Positions 47,978 through 59,749 of a stretch of DNA of 64,000 nt are shown piece by piece; the first letter of the stretch is position 1; every line of letters begins with the position of its first letter. The notes beneath the pieces were generated by a model. It searched no databases and was not told the DNA's origin. It was given only the letters and a program-made list of their open reading frames with translations. The stretch is from contig OX940872.1 in assembly GCA_954871525.1 (NCBI GenBank), positions 24,771,746-24,835,745 on the forward strand, written 5' to 3'. The position numbers were made by a program, and so were the translations under genes. The DNA is from Parietaria judaica. Its lineage: Eukaryota; Streptophyta; Magnoliopsida; Rosales; Urticaceae.

Positions 47978-48592
47978 GCTTCTTCGGATTCATACTGCCC
48001 ATGGGACGAGCTAGATACCGTTGCATTGGAAGCGATAGCCAGCAAGCTCGCTTTCTCGAACGTGGCAACATTTTCGAGTGTATGCCCACAGTGGAGCACA
48101 TCGACGAGAGCATCTAGGGTATTCTACCATCCACTTCACATCGCTAAGCTAATGCCCCGGGGTCGAAATCGGAACGAGGTGCTACTTCAGTTACGGGCTC
48201 TTACCGACGGAGGCCTTGACGGTAGAGTGGTACAACTCAAGATCCCGCTACACTCCATTTTTGGTTACCCTCAGTTAGAAGGCGTATCAAAAGGAATTAC
48301 TCTCCTTCAAGATGGCTAGATTTCTACGAAGCTGCTCCTGATCAACCTGTTCACGCAGAGTAGCCTTCAGCTTCCCTCCCTCAAAAACTTGGCCAACCAG
48401 AAGCGCGTTCGACTAACAAAATTTGCAATGTCACACCTTTCAAGCGAGGACTTAGGAGACACGCAAAACTTAATCGTGGCCGTCTCCGTGCTTTTGGGAT
48501 ATTACATCCCCAAGATGATTTCCTGCTCATGGAGAACCACGGAATCGATTCGAGCTGGTTTTCCAACTCCGGCGAAGTGACCAAGCTCGTCC
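47978..48592 (+). pseudogene. F-box/DUF295 (KIB-like) protein, N-terminal and middle part, broken
   Basis: After an acceptor AATGCAG, the frame encodes an F-box: PWDELDTVALEAIASKLAFS then NVATFSSVCPQWSTSTRAS. F-box proteins are substrate receptors of SCF ubiquitin ligases; the DUF295 group has a beta-propeller-like C-terminus. A TAG at 48317-48319 interrupts the frame (after LLQDG), but it continues in the same frame into KLLLINLFTQSSLQLPSLKN, a typical DUF295 block. It then drifts out of frame near 48550. With the C-terminal block more than 2 kb away at 50584, this is a decayed gene. Confidence 0.7.
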
Positions 48593-49494
48593 GTTAAAGA
48601 TAAATTACATTTCTCCAGATCATTTTGTACAAGGCCCCTTTTAGAGTATTCTATAAATGCGCTGTATAAGTTTTGATATACTGTATAACTCCTGCAATGG
48701 TCCGTAATACAATAGCTCCTGCACTATTGTATTGCAGGCACCAAAAAAAAAGAGTCTCACATTAATGTTTAGCGCAAAGCCCCGAAAAATGTTGGGCCGG
48801 TCTTGATTTTGTACGTGTTTCTAATATTTATAGAGTTTTAGTATTTTCACAGTAAAAATACTATATCTTACTGTCTTAGAATTTAATCTAGTTGTTGCAT
48901 GGCGGAAAAGGTAGTTAAATTTTTTTATTTATTTTTCAAATCCGATCACATTTCTCCCCATAATTTTAGGGTTTGAACTTGATGTCTTTATACCAGTTTT
49001 GCCGTTGACTTGTTGTTTCCAAATATTTAGATGGAAACAATATCACTTTGTTTTATAATTTTGTTTCAATTTCACTCTCTCTCTTTTTCACTCACTCTCT
49101 TTTATGATCTATATTAACTTTAAAAACAAAAGTTCCACAAAAAAAAAAAATGTTCTATATTAATTTTTTGTTTGTATTAATTGATTTTGTGTACGGGACG
49201 GACAAATCTTAAATCATTCCACTTCATATAAAGATATAAATAATAATAATAATATACTTTTAATTTATTTTAGTTAATGACATCATTTTTTCGTAAAAGC
49301 AGTATTAATTGATTTTGTGTGCTCGAAAAGACGATGAGATACCAACAAACACGTACCACCAGTAAATAATAAACATTGAGTCATATAACCGCACTGCATA
49401 TTTCATAAATTAATCTACTTAGAAGAGAAAAGAAAAAACCTCCTCGCTGCGCCGAATACAAACAACAATACAACACTTTCTCTTACGTATCACG

Positions 49495-49540
<46 letters not shown>

Positions 49541-50583
49541 AGGCAAGCAGATTCTTTGGTGAAAATGTTCTCTGACTAATAAAAAGTGTCGAATACAATA
49601 AGGTGGAATTGAAGTTACTGCATGCATATATAGGAAACATTAATTTGAAATTACCATACTATCTTAACACTTGGGACTCAAGTACTATGACTATCTTGAT
49701 GACCAAGTAAAATAAGCTTGATCGATAAGTCAAGGCTTATTATATTCACATGTAAACACTAAACTATAGAATTCTAAAAAAAATCTGATAATAAAAAAAA
49801 AGTATAAAATAATAGGAAAAATCAAGGTTCAAAATGTTGTTTAGAAGATTATCAATATATTTTCGAGGATTATCGATGAAAAATACTAAAACTCTAGCTT
49901 ATTGTTACCGAAACTTGTTGAGAATTATCGATGGATTATCGACCCTTATCGAGGATTACTGATGAAAAACAACTAAAATAGTTTTAAAAATATATTTACT
50001 AAGTTTACATATGTAACTAAAATATAGTTTCACTCTTACACATGTAAATACTCAAATAAAATATTGTCAGTTTTTTAAACAAATATAAATATAATCATGT
50101 CATGCTCAAACATAAGAAAACAAAAATTAGATTAAAAGATATTACATAATTTGATAATAAACATAATTAACTATTTAGCTTGATGGAGAAGTCTCACATG
50201 GAACTCATAAAAATGAATGAATAATACACATTTGTTTGGATTTGGAAAGTCCCACATGTAACAAATACAATGAAAACATTAACATCGCTAGAATATAAAT
50301 AGCAATCTCAATTTCTAAATCCAAGCAACTCAACATATCTATCTTTTTACTCTTGCCGAAAATTGGCATGGAATATTTGCCGACGACTATCGGCAAGACG
50401 GATAATCGAGGAAAATTTGAACCTAGGAAAAAACATATTTAATACAAGAAAAAGGAAATAAAATTGTATTGTTTTAATAAAAAGAGGTTTAAAAACATGT
50501 CTTTATTTATTGATTAGTTTCCTTAAAAGATTTTCGAGGCAAACGGTTTGCGATCACAGACTTCAAAGTCTATACTATAGGAG
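48593..50583. other. Duplicated flank and AT-rich insertion inside the F-box locus
   Basis: About 48860-49060 and 49290-49450 match 46830-46950 and 47600-47740 respectively, showing a tandem duplication of the locus flank. An (AT)n tract lies at about 49499-49534. About 49840-50000 is rich in ATTATCGA motifs of unknown origin. No gene seen. Confidence 0.55.
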
Positions 50584-50778
50584 ATGGGAGACAGCAAGAA
50601 GTGGATGAAAGTCGAAGAAATAGGAGATGACGTGGCATTTTTTGTTGGAACATGTGAGTCAAAAGTGCTTCGACGTCGCGAGCTTCCGGAATGGTGTGAC
50701 TGTGACTGCAACTGCATCTACTTTGCCAAATTAACCGATTTGGGCGTTGAAGGTAAAAGCGGTCACGGCACACTTTGA
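50584..50778 (+). pseudogene. F-box/DUF295 C-terminal fragment
   Basis: Encodes KVEEIGDDVAFFVGTC, then NCIYFAKL. This resembles the DUF295 C-terminal signature (GDxALFLG ... NCIYFTDD) of plant F-box proteins. It is in the same orientation as the F-box part at 48 kb and probably came from the same gene, now separated by inserted DNA. Confidence 0.55.
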
Positions 50779-50977
50779 TATAGCCGCCACATATCTGCAC
50801 GTTAAGCAATCTTTTTTCTGGATTATCCCGCGCTGATGTGAGCCCATTTTAACTTTTTGTACCAATAACTCTGAATTGGTGTTACTTTTTTTTATTCAAG
50901 AAGATGTTAAAATCGGAATTTTTGGCCTTTTCTTGTCCCCAAATTGGGTTTCTTTGAATTATATGTATATATATATA

Positions 50978-52160
50978 TATATATTGATTTTTTTTTGTTT
51001 CTTTGAACATCTCAAAATGAAAAAGGAAAAAAGTAAACACCATTGTCCCGAATTCTAACTGCCAATGTTTCTGATCGAGATCTTCTTGCATATTGCCATT
51101 ACCGATTCCCAATATCGAACCAAACGCTGTATTTCTGCTGCATATTCGGCAGCCTCGATGCCATTTCTCATGTCGGGTTCCGAAACAATTTCAAGCAACG
51201 GAACACCGGCCCTGTTAAGATCAACCTGCAGATAGGAACATATTATTAAACGAACATATATGGACCGCAAATTGGAAAACAAACTCACTCCATAGTTTGT
51301 AGAGTTCCATAAACAAAAGCCACTATTTATAAATACAAATACTCAAATTTAAGATTATTCAGTATTTTATTCTGACATATTAGTTGGCAAAGGCGGAGCT
51401 ATGTGAGACCTAGAGTACTGCCGTGCACCACCTGAAAACGTTAAAAATATTAAAATAATAGTGTTTGAGCAAAAAAAAATTATATATCATTATAATATTT
51501 TATGAGCCCAAATAGGAAGTCATAGAGCATTCAGCCCAACTGGCAAGTCTTTTTGTTTATTTTTGTTCAACTCTTGGGCTAGTCATAGTTTTTGTTTATT
51601 TTTCTTTCTAAGTTTTAAGTTTTTTTTTTGTTTATTTATTTTTAGTTATCAAAATATAGAGATGCATTTTTATACTCGCTTATTATATTATTAAAAATAT
51701 TATATTTACTATTTATTATATGGATACATTATTATACATAAAAATATTGATAAAAATTTTCTTTATATATATAGTTTACAATGTTATTATTGATTGTTGT
51801 TAATTGTATGCTTGATTTTTTATAAAAAAAAATTATAAGGCACCACCTGAATTGAAATCCTGGCTCCGTCACTGTTAGTTGGTCTATCCTAAAGCTTGCA
51901 GTTCAAGGCAAGTGCCACTTTAATGGCGGAATCAATGACCTTCGAGTTCATAACCGGTAAAGCTCCAGGCAGACACATACAAACCGGCCAGACCGTAGTG
52001 TTGGGCATGGATCCATAGTTCGAACGACGGGTCGGGGCCTTACTGACTTGAGAAATTGCGGTGCAATAAAACGCTCCGGTGTTTCTTAGGTACAAAGCTT
52101 TTGCCGGAAACGAAAACGGGAACGTTTGAAGGCCTCTGAAGACCGCGGAAGCCATCATCT
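50978..52160 (-). pseudogene. Recent truncated duplicate of GATB
   Basis: Minus-strand copy of the 5' part of the GATB gene at 62.8-64 kb. Exon-2-equivalent sequence at about 51036-51232 and its intron (to about 51375) are almost identical to 62924-63270, so this was a DNA-level duplication. It has about 26 bp missing near 51084, a 1 bp deletion near 51111 (CCCAATATCG for CCCAAATATCG), and about 370 bp lost between 51882 and 51890. A first-exon segment at 51891-52158 encodes [13 protein letters not shown]... but lacks about 37 residues including the IGIETHVQL motif. A 487 bp transposon sits inside. It cannot make GatB. Confidence 0.9.
51388..51874. mobile_element. 487 bp non-autonomous hAT-type element in GATB pseudogene
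   Basis: Ends CAAAGGCGGAGC at the left and GGCTCCGTCACTG (complement CAGTGACGGAGCC) at the right. An exact 8 bp target duplication TTAGTTGG flanks it (51380-51387 and 51875-51882). The interior is AT-rich with subterminal CACCACCTGAA / GGTGGTGC motifs. No transposase. Confidence 0.88.
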
Positions 52161-52731
52161 ATTCCTTTGAATACAAGAAATGAACAGGTACGTTAAACAC
52201 CAGATTATATAAGCAACAACAGAATTAACGACGGAAGAATCAAGTACCGAACTTGACCGTGAACTTGACCTTTTTTATTTATTTCATAAATTATTTGAAT
52301 GAGTTGACAACAAACACTAAAATTCTCGCTCAGTGGCCGAAATATATTCGAAGCAAAAACTACGGCACCATAAGTCAATTTTATCGCCACGTTCAAATTT
52401 CCAAGAAAATAATAAAATTATACGTCAAATTACTAATACTCTGATATTATATGCAAGACATGTACCAAAAAAAAATGAAAATTTTAGAATATTGGTACTT
52501 TATCCGGTAAGAAAAAAGGTATTTATCATCAAATTTTGAAAAAGTTTTTTTTTTTTTTAAAAGGTATGTAGTGTGACGTTAAGATATTTTTGGGTCTTTC
52601 CAAATTTTACCACTAAAAAAAACAAATTTAATATGCCATTAACTAGAAGGTTCTTTTTGGACTTCTGCTACAATTTACGAAAAATCCTCCAAAATAGAAA
52701 CTTTTTTTTTTTACGAAACCAACATAGAAAC
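52161..52731. other. 5' flank of GATB pseudogene and intergenic
   Basis: The first stretch is probably the duplicated GATB leader, but the matching region of the intact gene is beyond the window. The rest is AT-rich with no gene seen. Confidence 0.4.
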
Positions 52732-52977
52732 TAGAGCTGCACACCACGGCGTCGTGGCGCGTCGCGACGAAGTCGCCAGAATCGCGAGAAAAAACGTCGC
52801 GAGAGAAAGAGAGAGGCCCCTCAGTGAGACGGAGAGAGAGCGGGAGAGAGAGAGAGAGAGAGAGGGGGAGTCGCGACGAATCGCGATCGGAAATTCGGAA
52901 TCGCGAAGAGTCGCGACGCGCCGAAAATCACCGCGATGGGTTGTGATGCGTTTTGGCGATGAAAATTTGCAACTCTA
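52732..52977. mobile_element. 246 bp hAT MITE with TCGCGA repeats upstream of SEC20
   Basis: Inverted ends TAGAGCTGCA and TGCAACTCTA, with an exact 8 bp target duplication ATAGAAAC at 52724-52731 and 52978-52985. The interior has many TCGCGA/GTCGCGAC units on both sides of a (GA)n tract. It ends 210 bp before the SEC20 start codon, so it lies in the promoter or leader. Confidence 0.88.
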
Positions 52978-53187
52978 ATAGAAACACTAAACCCATAGTG
53001 AACGAAGTCAAGCCCATGCACGACCCGACCCGAGTCAAGCCCAGGCCCAATCCGACTCCGAGTGAGGGGATTCTCTAAAAACGATCTCCGATTTGAATTT
53101 CGGCGAGGTTCGATCTGAATCTGTTGATTATTGCTCGTCGGTGAATTCATTGCGAAATCGACTCGAAATTCGTTGGTAGGAGCAGCC

Positions 53188-54060
53188 ATGGACGAGGTGG
53201 AAGAGGAGGTTGAGAAGGTGAAGGAGGAGTGGGGCGAGACCTGCGCGAAGCTGGCCGACCAGGTGAAGGCCATCGAGAGCTACGGGAAGAAGCCCACCTC
53301 GTCGGACTCGCTTCCGAGGATGAACGGCGTCGCTCAGGACTGCCTGGCGCTGCTCGATTCGCTGCACTTCAAGCTCGACCTCCTCGCTCCGCAGCTGCTC
53401 GGGGCTCACCAGGTTGACTCCGCCAAGGCCTTGCTCGACTCCTGGACCAACCTATCCAAGAGGTACACACATGCATACACAGTCTTAGCGGTATAAGTGC
53501 TCAATGTTTGATTTTTAAGGGTGGTATTGTTTTACCTTTTTCACGGTTAAAGTTTTCGATGTTCGCGTCGTTGCATTGCGCCGAGATTTTGTTCAATGTT
53601 TCAATTGATTTTACGAAATTTTGGATGTGTTGGTAACGAAATTCTTTTTCTCGGAAGCAAAATTTTGAACATTAGGTACTTATGTTTCTATTAACCCAAA
53701 AAGTTAGTTTTAAGCTTTAACAATGAGGATGATAAGATTGATCTTGGGAAAGTAAGAACGGATCAGAAGATGGAAAATTTTCCAGAAAGATTGAGAATTT
53801 GAATCTCACAGTTAAGAAATTGATGTTTTGTGAGATATATATGTGTATGTATATATATGCTCTTTTTTAATGCTTAATGTTTGATTATCAGTTTGAGGCT
53901 GAGTTTGAGAAACGCCAATTTGCAAGCCAAGGCTAACATGAGGAAAGCTGCTCAAGAAGAGGTGATGATGATCTTCCTTTTTACGTATATATCCTTAGCC
54001 TCGATGCTTAACGGAACGCCGGTGAATTTATCCGTTGTTTGTTTCCGGAAGAAGCTATAA

Positions 54061-54091
<31 letters not shown>

Positions 54092-55115
54092 ATGTGACTA
54101 TTTGTTGCAGAGAGAACTTCTTCTTGGGGGCGGAGAAGAGTCGACGAATCGCCGTCGCAACCTACAGTATGTCCATGCTATTGTTTATAGTTTTTCTCTT
54201 TCTAGAAATGACATTTTGTGCCCAATTTCTAAAAAGGCTTTATTTGAAAATGAAAAAAGAAAGAAAGAAGAAGGTTTCGATATAAATTTTGGGTTTTTGT
54301 CTTTCAGAACTAAAGCCGGTATGACCGCTGCAGCAGAAAGCATTACCGAAAGCCTGCGCCGAAGTCGTCAACTTTTGATTCAGGTCTTGTCATTGTCTCT
54401 GCTTCTGTTCGTGTTCTCCGTTTCTGCAACTTCTTTCATTTGCATCTCTTGGTTTGTATAGGAGGTTGATAGAAGTGCAAGTACACTGATGACAACCGGT
54501 TAGCTCTCTCGTTCCAAAATTTCCTTATTACGATCTTCGTTCCGTGTCTTGTAACTGCACGGTTATGGTTTATATTCTAGCCTTCTGCTCTCATTACTTT
54601 AACAATCTCGCTCCTTTGCCTCCGGTGGGATTGACGATTGGCTACTCGTAGATTGTTTCGAGACTTTATAACGGTGCTTAAACAATTTAGAAACGTGGTG
54701 GATTATGCAGAGGAGTCGACTGGAGTGCTTTTGAGGGCTGAAAGCGAGTACAAGGGTCAGAAATCAATTCTGATGAGAACCAGAAACCTACTTTCCACAA
54801 TGCAACGACAAGACGTTCTCGACAGGTACGCCAACGAAAACGACTCAAGCCCGTAAATCGTTTTCTCTATCTCAGCCAAACTGAATACAACTCTTTTAAA
54901 CTCGCAGGGTGATTCTCGGGTTGGGGTTTTTCTTGTTCTCGTGCGCTGTTTTGTACGTTGTCTCAAAGCGTATGGGGTTGCTGAAGCTGCAAAGAGCGGT
55001 CACTGCGGCCATCAAGGCCGGCGTCGTCCGACAGCCGGAAAACAGGGTATTTCAAGCTCGAGTCAATGATGATTTGGGTAATCCAGGAAACGGCCCGTTG
55101 CGAGATGAGCTCTGA
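53188..55115 (+). CDS. SEC20: SEC20 family SNARE protein (278 aa)
   Basis: Tail-anchored Qb-type SNARE of the ER, which accepts COPI vesicles returning from the Golgi. Exons 53188-53462, 53892-53961, 54111-54166, 54308-54383, 54462-54498, 54711-54825 and 54908-55115 total 837 nt in frame. The N-terminal half is helical and acidic. The SNARE-like region covers about residues 172-210 (STGVLLRAESEYKGQKS). A transmembrane segment follows at about 211-228 (VILGLGFFLFSCAVLYVV). The lumenal tail ends RDEL, an ER-retrieval signal like the HDEL of yeast Sec20p. It lies downstream of MSH1 on the same strand, the neighbour pair I recall from Arabidopsis. Exon 5 (37 nt) is the least certain, but it is needed to keep phase and gives VDRSASTLMTT. 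Confidence 0.92.
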
Positions 55116-55793
55116 AATTATAGATGCCTCGGGTTATTTATGTAATCTGGATATGCCTCTTTTGGATCTTTTTATTTTATTTTTGGGGTCCCATGACTTG
55201 TGCAGCTACAGAAAACGGTGTGGGAAAATAGAATTAAAAAAAAAAAAAGTAATTTGCAGAAATCTCTCCACTTTTACTCATCGGTGCAGTTGGACCCCTG
55301 ATTTATCATTTGTAGTGCTTTTTGCACTTTCAAATTTTCACTTAATAGAGACGGAGCATTCTGCGATGAAATGGAAGAGGCAAAAATGAACCACAAATAA
55401 GAATTTAGATGTCAAAGTGCAACAAAATTGAAATCAATGGATGAGACGTGAAATCGTTTTTTCGATTGCATAAACGACATTATGCGTGGGGCTCGTAGTC
55501 GTATATCATCGTTTTTTAAGTAAGTAAATAAGCATAGTTTTTGTAACTAAACAAACTACTTATGTGTTTGTTACAGATTAGTACCTAGCCTTATTATGGT
55601 AATAATAACTAACTTTAATTTTGGTGTGAAACTATGGTATTTTTGTAGCAAAACTATGTATATATATATATATATATATTTCAGAAGTTGAAAAATCTTG
55701 CCATGGCAAATGTTACTCAAACAGAAGAAGCAGCCAACAAAACAAAGATCAACCCATCATCTATTTATTAATACTAGTGGACAGCACCGCGCT
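55116..55793. other. SEC20 3' flank
   Basis: 3' UTR and AT-rich spacer with an (AT)n tract at about 55657-55679. No gene seen. Confidence 0.5.
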
Positions 55794-56154
55794 TAGTCCC
55801 CAAAATGTAGGGTAAAAACCCATCCGACCGGATATTTTTTTATTTATTTACCAAAACCCGGATACGGATATATCCGGGTCCGGGAAAAAAAATCCCGGAT
55901 ATATCCGGATCCGGGATATGTTTTACTTTTTTTTTTCCAACGGCACTTTAATCTGGGCCGTTGGATCGTAGATCCAACGGCCCAGATTAAACACATTTTA
56001 AAAAACCCGGATAATACTTTATCCGGGTTGTGTGTTTCCCGGATACCGAAATATCCGGTTCGGGAAAAACCCGGATCCGGATATTTCGGTATCCGGGTTT
56101 TTTATTTATTTTTAATGAATCCGGGTTTAACCCGGATTCATATTTTGGGCATTA
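55794..56154. mobile_element. 361 bp miniature hAT related to the window-start transposon
   Basis: Exact 8 bp target duplication ACCGCGCT (55786-55793 and 56155-56162). The left end TAGTCCCCAAAATGTAGGG and the right end (complement TAATGCCCAAAATAT) match the hAT terminus at 4471. The interior is built of CCCGGATATATCCGG-type inverted motifs. It also has the same palindrome (CCGTTGGATCGTAGATCCAACGG, spanning 55938-55990) as the hAT at 104-177. It is an internally deleted derivative that could be mobilised in trans by the parent family. Confidence 0.92.
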
Positions 56155-56462
56155 ACCGCGCTCGATGATTAATTATCGACTAAAAACATGAGATGAGGTA
56201 TATTTATAAAATTTATCAATTGTACATGTCATGTTTATAATAAATAATTTATTTCAAGTTAAATAAATGTGATAACATAAAGTAAAAAAGTTTATTTTTT
56301 TTTATTCTATATATATAAACAATTGATATATAAGTAGTATAAGATCAAATCACCACTATAATTAACTTGAATTGAAATTATCTATTACAAACAATATTAT
56401 AAATCTTTTATAAACAAAATCAACCTATAAGACAATTGTAATATTGCTTTTAATTTTTTTTA
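56155..56462. other. Spacer between elements
   Basis: AT-rich, nothing recognised beyond the target duplication of the miniature hAT at its left edge. Confidence 0.4.
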
Positions 56463-56720
56463 AGAAAAACCCATGAAATGCCCAAAAATCACTTAAGGTT
56501 TAAGGGAATTGCCCATAGTTTCAAACAATTCATTTATACCCATTTTAAAAATATATTGGACCATATTAACCTTGATCTTAATTATATTTATTTATTTTCG
56601 TATTTAATTATTTATTATATATTTATTTTCGAATTTAAATTAATCATCCTTAAATTTTGGTTGAAAACTTCCCCTATTAATTAGGTTATCATTTAATTTT
56701 GTTATTTTGACCCAAAATTT

Positions 56721-56758
<38 letters not shown>

Positions 56759-56772
56759 ACTATCCCTCTCAC

Positions 56773-56814
<42 letters not shown>

Positions 56815-57830
56815 GGATTGACCACCATCGCCGGATTCGGGCCGAGAGCGCGACAACTTCGTGCGTGGCTTCGACGACCGTGGTCGCGGTTGCCGAGGAG
56901 GCGGTCGTGGCCTCCGTCGTGGTCGCCCTCCATCGCGCCTCCTTCCTCCGTCGCGGTCGCCCTCCGTCGCGCATCCTTCCTCCATTGCTCTCCGTTGCGG
57001 CGCGATGATCCTTTCCACGCAATCGTAACTGTAAATTTATTTACAGTTTTCTGTATATATGTTTACAGTTTTAAGGTAATATATTTGATTTTTGTAAATG
57101 ATTTTACGATATTTTGAAGTGATAATTTCTCTTAGAGGGGCAATATTTTTGTAACTGGATTTACACGCTTTTTGTAAATGTTTTTACACTTATTTGGAGT
57201 TATTTTACACAAATTTGCATTTATGGATATGTATATGAAATTTTAAAATCTTGTCAACAGATTTGTAAACAGATTTACATAAAATAAGGCAAAACGAAAA
57301 CCAAATTTCGTAAATAGATTTACATAAAATGAGGAGAAACGAAAACCAAGTTTTGTAAACAGATTTACATAAAATGAGACAGAAGGAAAACCAAGTTTTG
57401 TAAACAGATTTACACATAATGAGGCATAACGAAAACCAAGTTTCGTAAATAAATTTACATAAAATTAAGCAAACGAAAATAAGGTTTCATAAATAAAAAT
57501 TCGAAATAAATATAGATTAATAGGAAAATAAATTTTAGATTTTAATCGTTAAAATAGAGAATATTAAAAGTGATTTGTTAGAGCTAATAAAAAATAATAC
57601 TAATTAATAGGGGAGATTTGTTTTTAATTAATTTATTCAATTTGCTACATTTAAGGAAAAAATTATTTTTTATTTTAATTTTAAAAAACGAATTATAATT
57701 AAATGTGGTTTAAAAATTAGAAGGGCAATTTAGTCCATATTTCAATTTGTTGGTAGTTATGATTTCCATAATTAGAAATGGGCATTTTTTTTAAACCTTG
57801 AGCCACAAATGGGCATTTGCCTCATTAACC
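56463..57830. mobile_element. MULE-like terminal-inverted-repeat element, copy 2
   Basis: The left end (ATGAAATGCCCAAAAATCAC, then TTAAGGTTTAAGGGAATTGCCCAT) is inverted at the right end (ATGGGCATTTTTTTTAAACC, then TTGAGCCACAAATGGGCATTTG). The ends match those of 4955-6248. The interior has (TC)n tracts at 56728-56812, then a GC-rich stretch to about 57010. After that come about five copies of a GTAAA(C/T)AGATTTACATAAAATGAG-type unit of about 60 bp at 57260-57470. No transposase is seen. Confidence 0.6.
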
Positions 57831-59749
57831 CTTTTTTTTATAATTATATATACAATTAGAAAACTTGTAGCTTTTTTACGCTTATTTGTTTTTTTACTGA
57901 ATATTAATAACTGCCTGATATGTTAAATCATTTTTATTAGGTAATTTGGTGTACATTAAAATAGTGTTGCAATCCACAAAAAAGTAAATTAAATTTTATT
58001 AGACATTTTCTCAGAAACAAAATTTATAATCTACTGTTGATCTTCTTTTTTTTCGAATATGAAATAAACATTTTCTTATGACTAAAAAGAAAAAACTTCT
58101 TATGTTTTCTTGAATAAACATAACATAATTATTTTTTTAGAATCTTATTCACAAAAAGATTAAAACAATATATCTTTCATTGAAATGTTCAAAAAAATTA
58201 TTTACAATTAATATTTTAGTTGTAAATAAAAAAGTATATTTCCATCATATATTTTAGAAGGAAAAAAAAAACTTTTGATTTTATTAGTACTTATCGATTA
58301 AACATTACATAAATATTACCTTTTTTTACTTCTTGATGGAGCAAGAGAGATGAAAAATGAAAAGAAAAAAAAGTTGAAATGGAAAGATATGTCGATTGTT
58401 TTTATGTGTAATCAAACAATAATAAATATTTGTATTCATTTGTTAAATCAATTGATAACTCTTATTCTTCCCCTCCTATATTAGATATGGCAAACCAATA
58501 GACATTTTGAAAATAAAGGAAAAAAAGAAAGAAAGAAAATACACTCACTAAAGTTATCTTCTCATCATCTTTAATGTTTCTTGAGCTTTAATAATACAAT
58601 TTTCTTTTATCACTTATATGTATGTATTATAGATTGTTTTTCAATAAAAACATAAATTTATAAAAATAGGAAAAAAAATTCTTTCTAAAAAAATATAAAA
58701 CAACCGGAAAATGAAGAAGAAATTGTTCGAAAAGCATAAATGTAGGTAACCAATTGTATAAAAATAAACCGTTCGGTAAGAATAAATTATGAATAACATA
58801 AAAGTGTACAAATATGTATACGGTAAAAAAAACTAACTATATATATTATTTTATATAAAAATAATCCATATATATAATATAGATTGTTGTGTTCCAAAAA
58901 TCCGATTAGAACTAATTAATTTGAACAAAAATAACATCAGTTAAATAAGTGAGTAATTTGATATTAATCAATAACAAATTGTGTTATGTATGGATTATGT
59001 GCAAATTGATTGTTTTGTATCAATATGTTTTTGTTTTTGTTTTTGTTTTACTATCATTATGTTGAAATCAACAGTGAAAGAGTAATCCATATGTTTAAAG
59101 GGTATCCAAAAAACTAATCATTTAACTTATAAATGATTTTCATTTTTTATTAAAATAATTTTGAATTAGAAAGACATGTATTGAAATTCTTTCTCGCCTA
59201 TGATTGATATGGTATAAACTATAAAGTACTTTTTTTGAATTTATAGAGACTTACATTATTTTTGAACTACCACGTGTTTAAAAAAATAATTCTTTGAACA
59301 TAGGCCTTGAATATATTGTTGCATATTCTTCTTGTTTATTTATGATATTATTATTAATATTATAATGTATAATATTAATAACTCAATTATTAATAAAATG
59401 ACTGATTGCTCTGAATAAGACATATTTTTTTTCATTTAAATAATTCTAAATAATCTAAAAATTCTATTTTCCAGTACCTTCATCTCTGATTAAAAAAATT
59501 ATAAATTCTTAAAATAATAATAATAATACATTAAGTATTTTTCAATCTTATATAAGCAATTAAATACCTTAAATTTCACGACACCGAAGTCGTCGCTGAC
59601 TTTCACGTATAGCTGCGAAATAAATCTTCACAATATACAAATATCAGATTACATGAAAACTTATAATACATATACATTATATGTAAAACTTAATATTATA
59701 TACACAATATAGAAATGTCACACTATATACAAGGCTTATATTAGCAATT
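57831..59749. other. Very AT-rich intergenic
   Basis: No gene seen. The last 180 bp (59560-59740) are one unit of a direct repeat whose second unit follows the foldback MITE (60200-60360). They share AATACCTTAAATT, GACTTTCACG and AAATGTCACACTATATA. Confidence 0.5.

Noticed and set aside
51055..51288. GatB-like ORF as a functional small gene
   Set aside because: It is a fragment of the GATB duplicate, with frameshifts on both sides and missing exons.
56707..57117. ORFs over the (TC)n and GC-rich tract
   Set aside because: Open frames here are produced by the simple repeat and low stop-codon density, giving poly-Ser/Leu or poly-Arg/Glu. No real protein is suggested.
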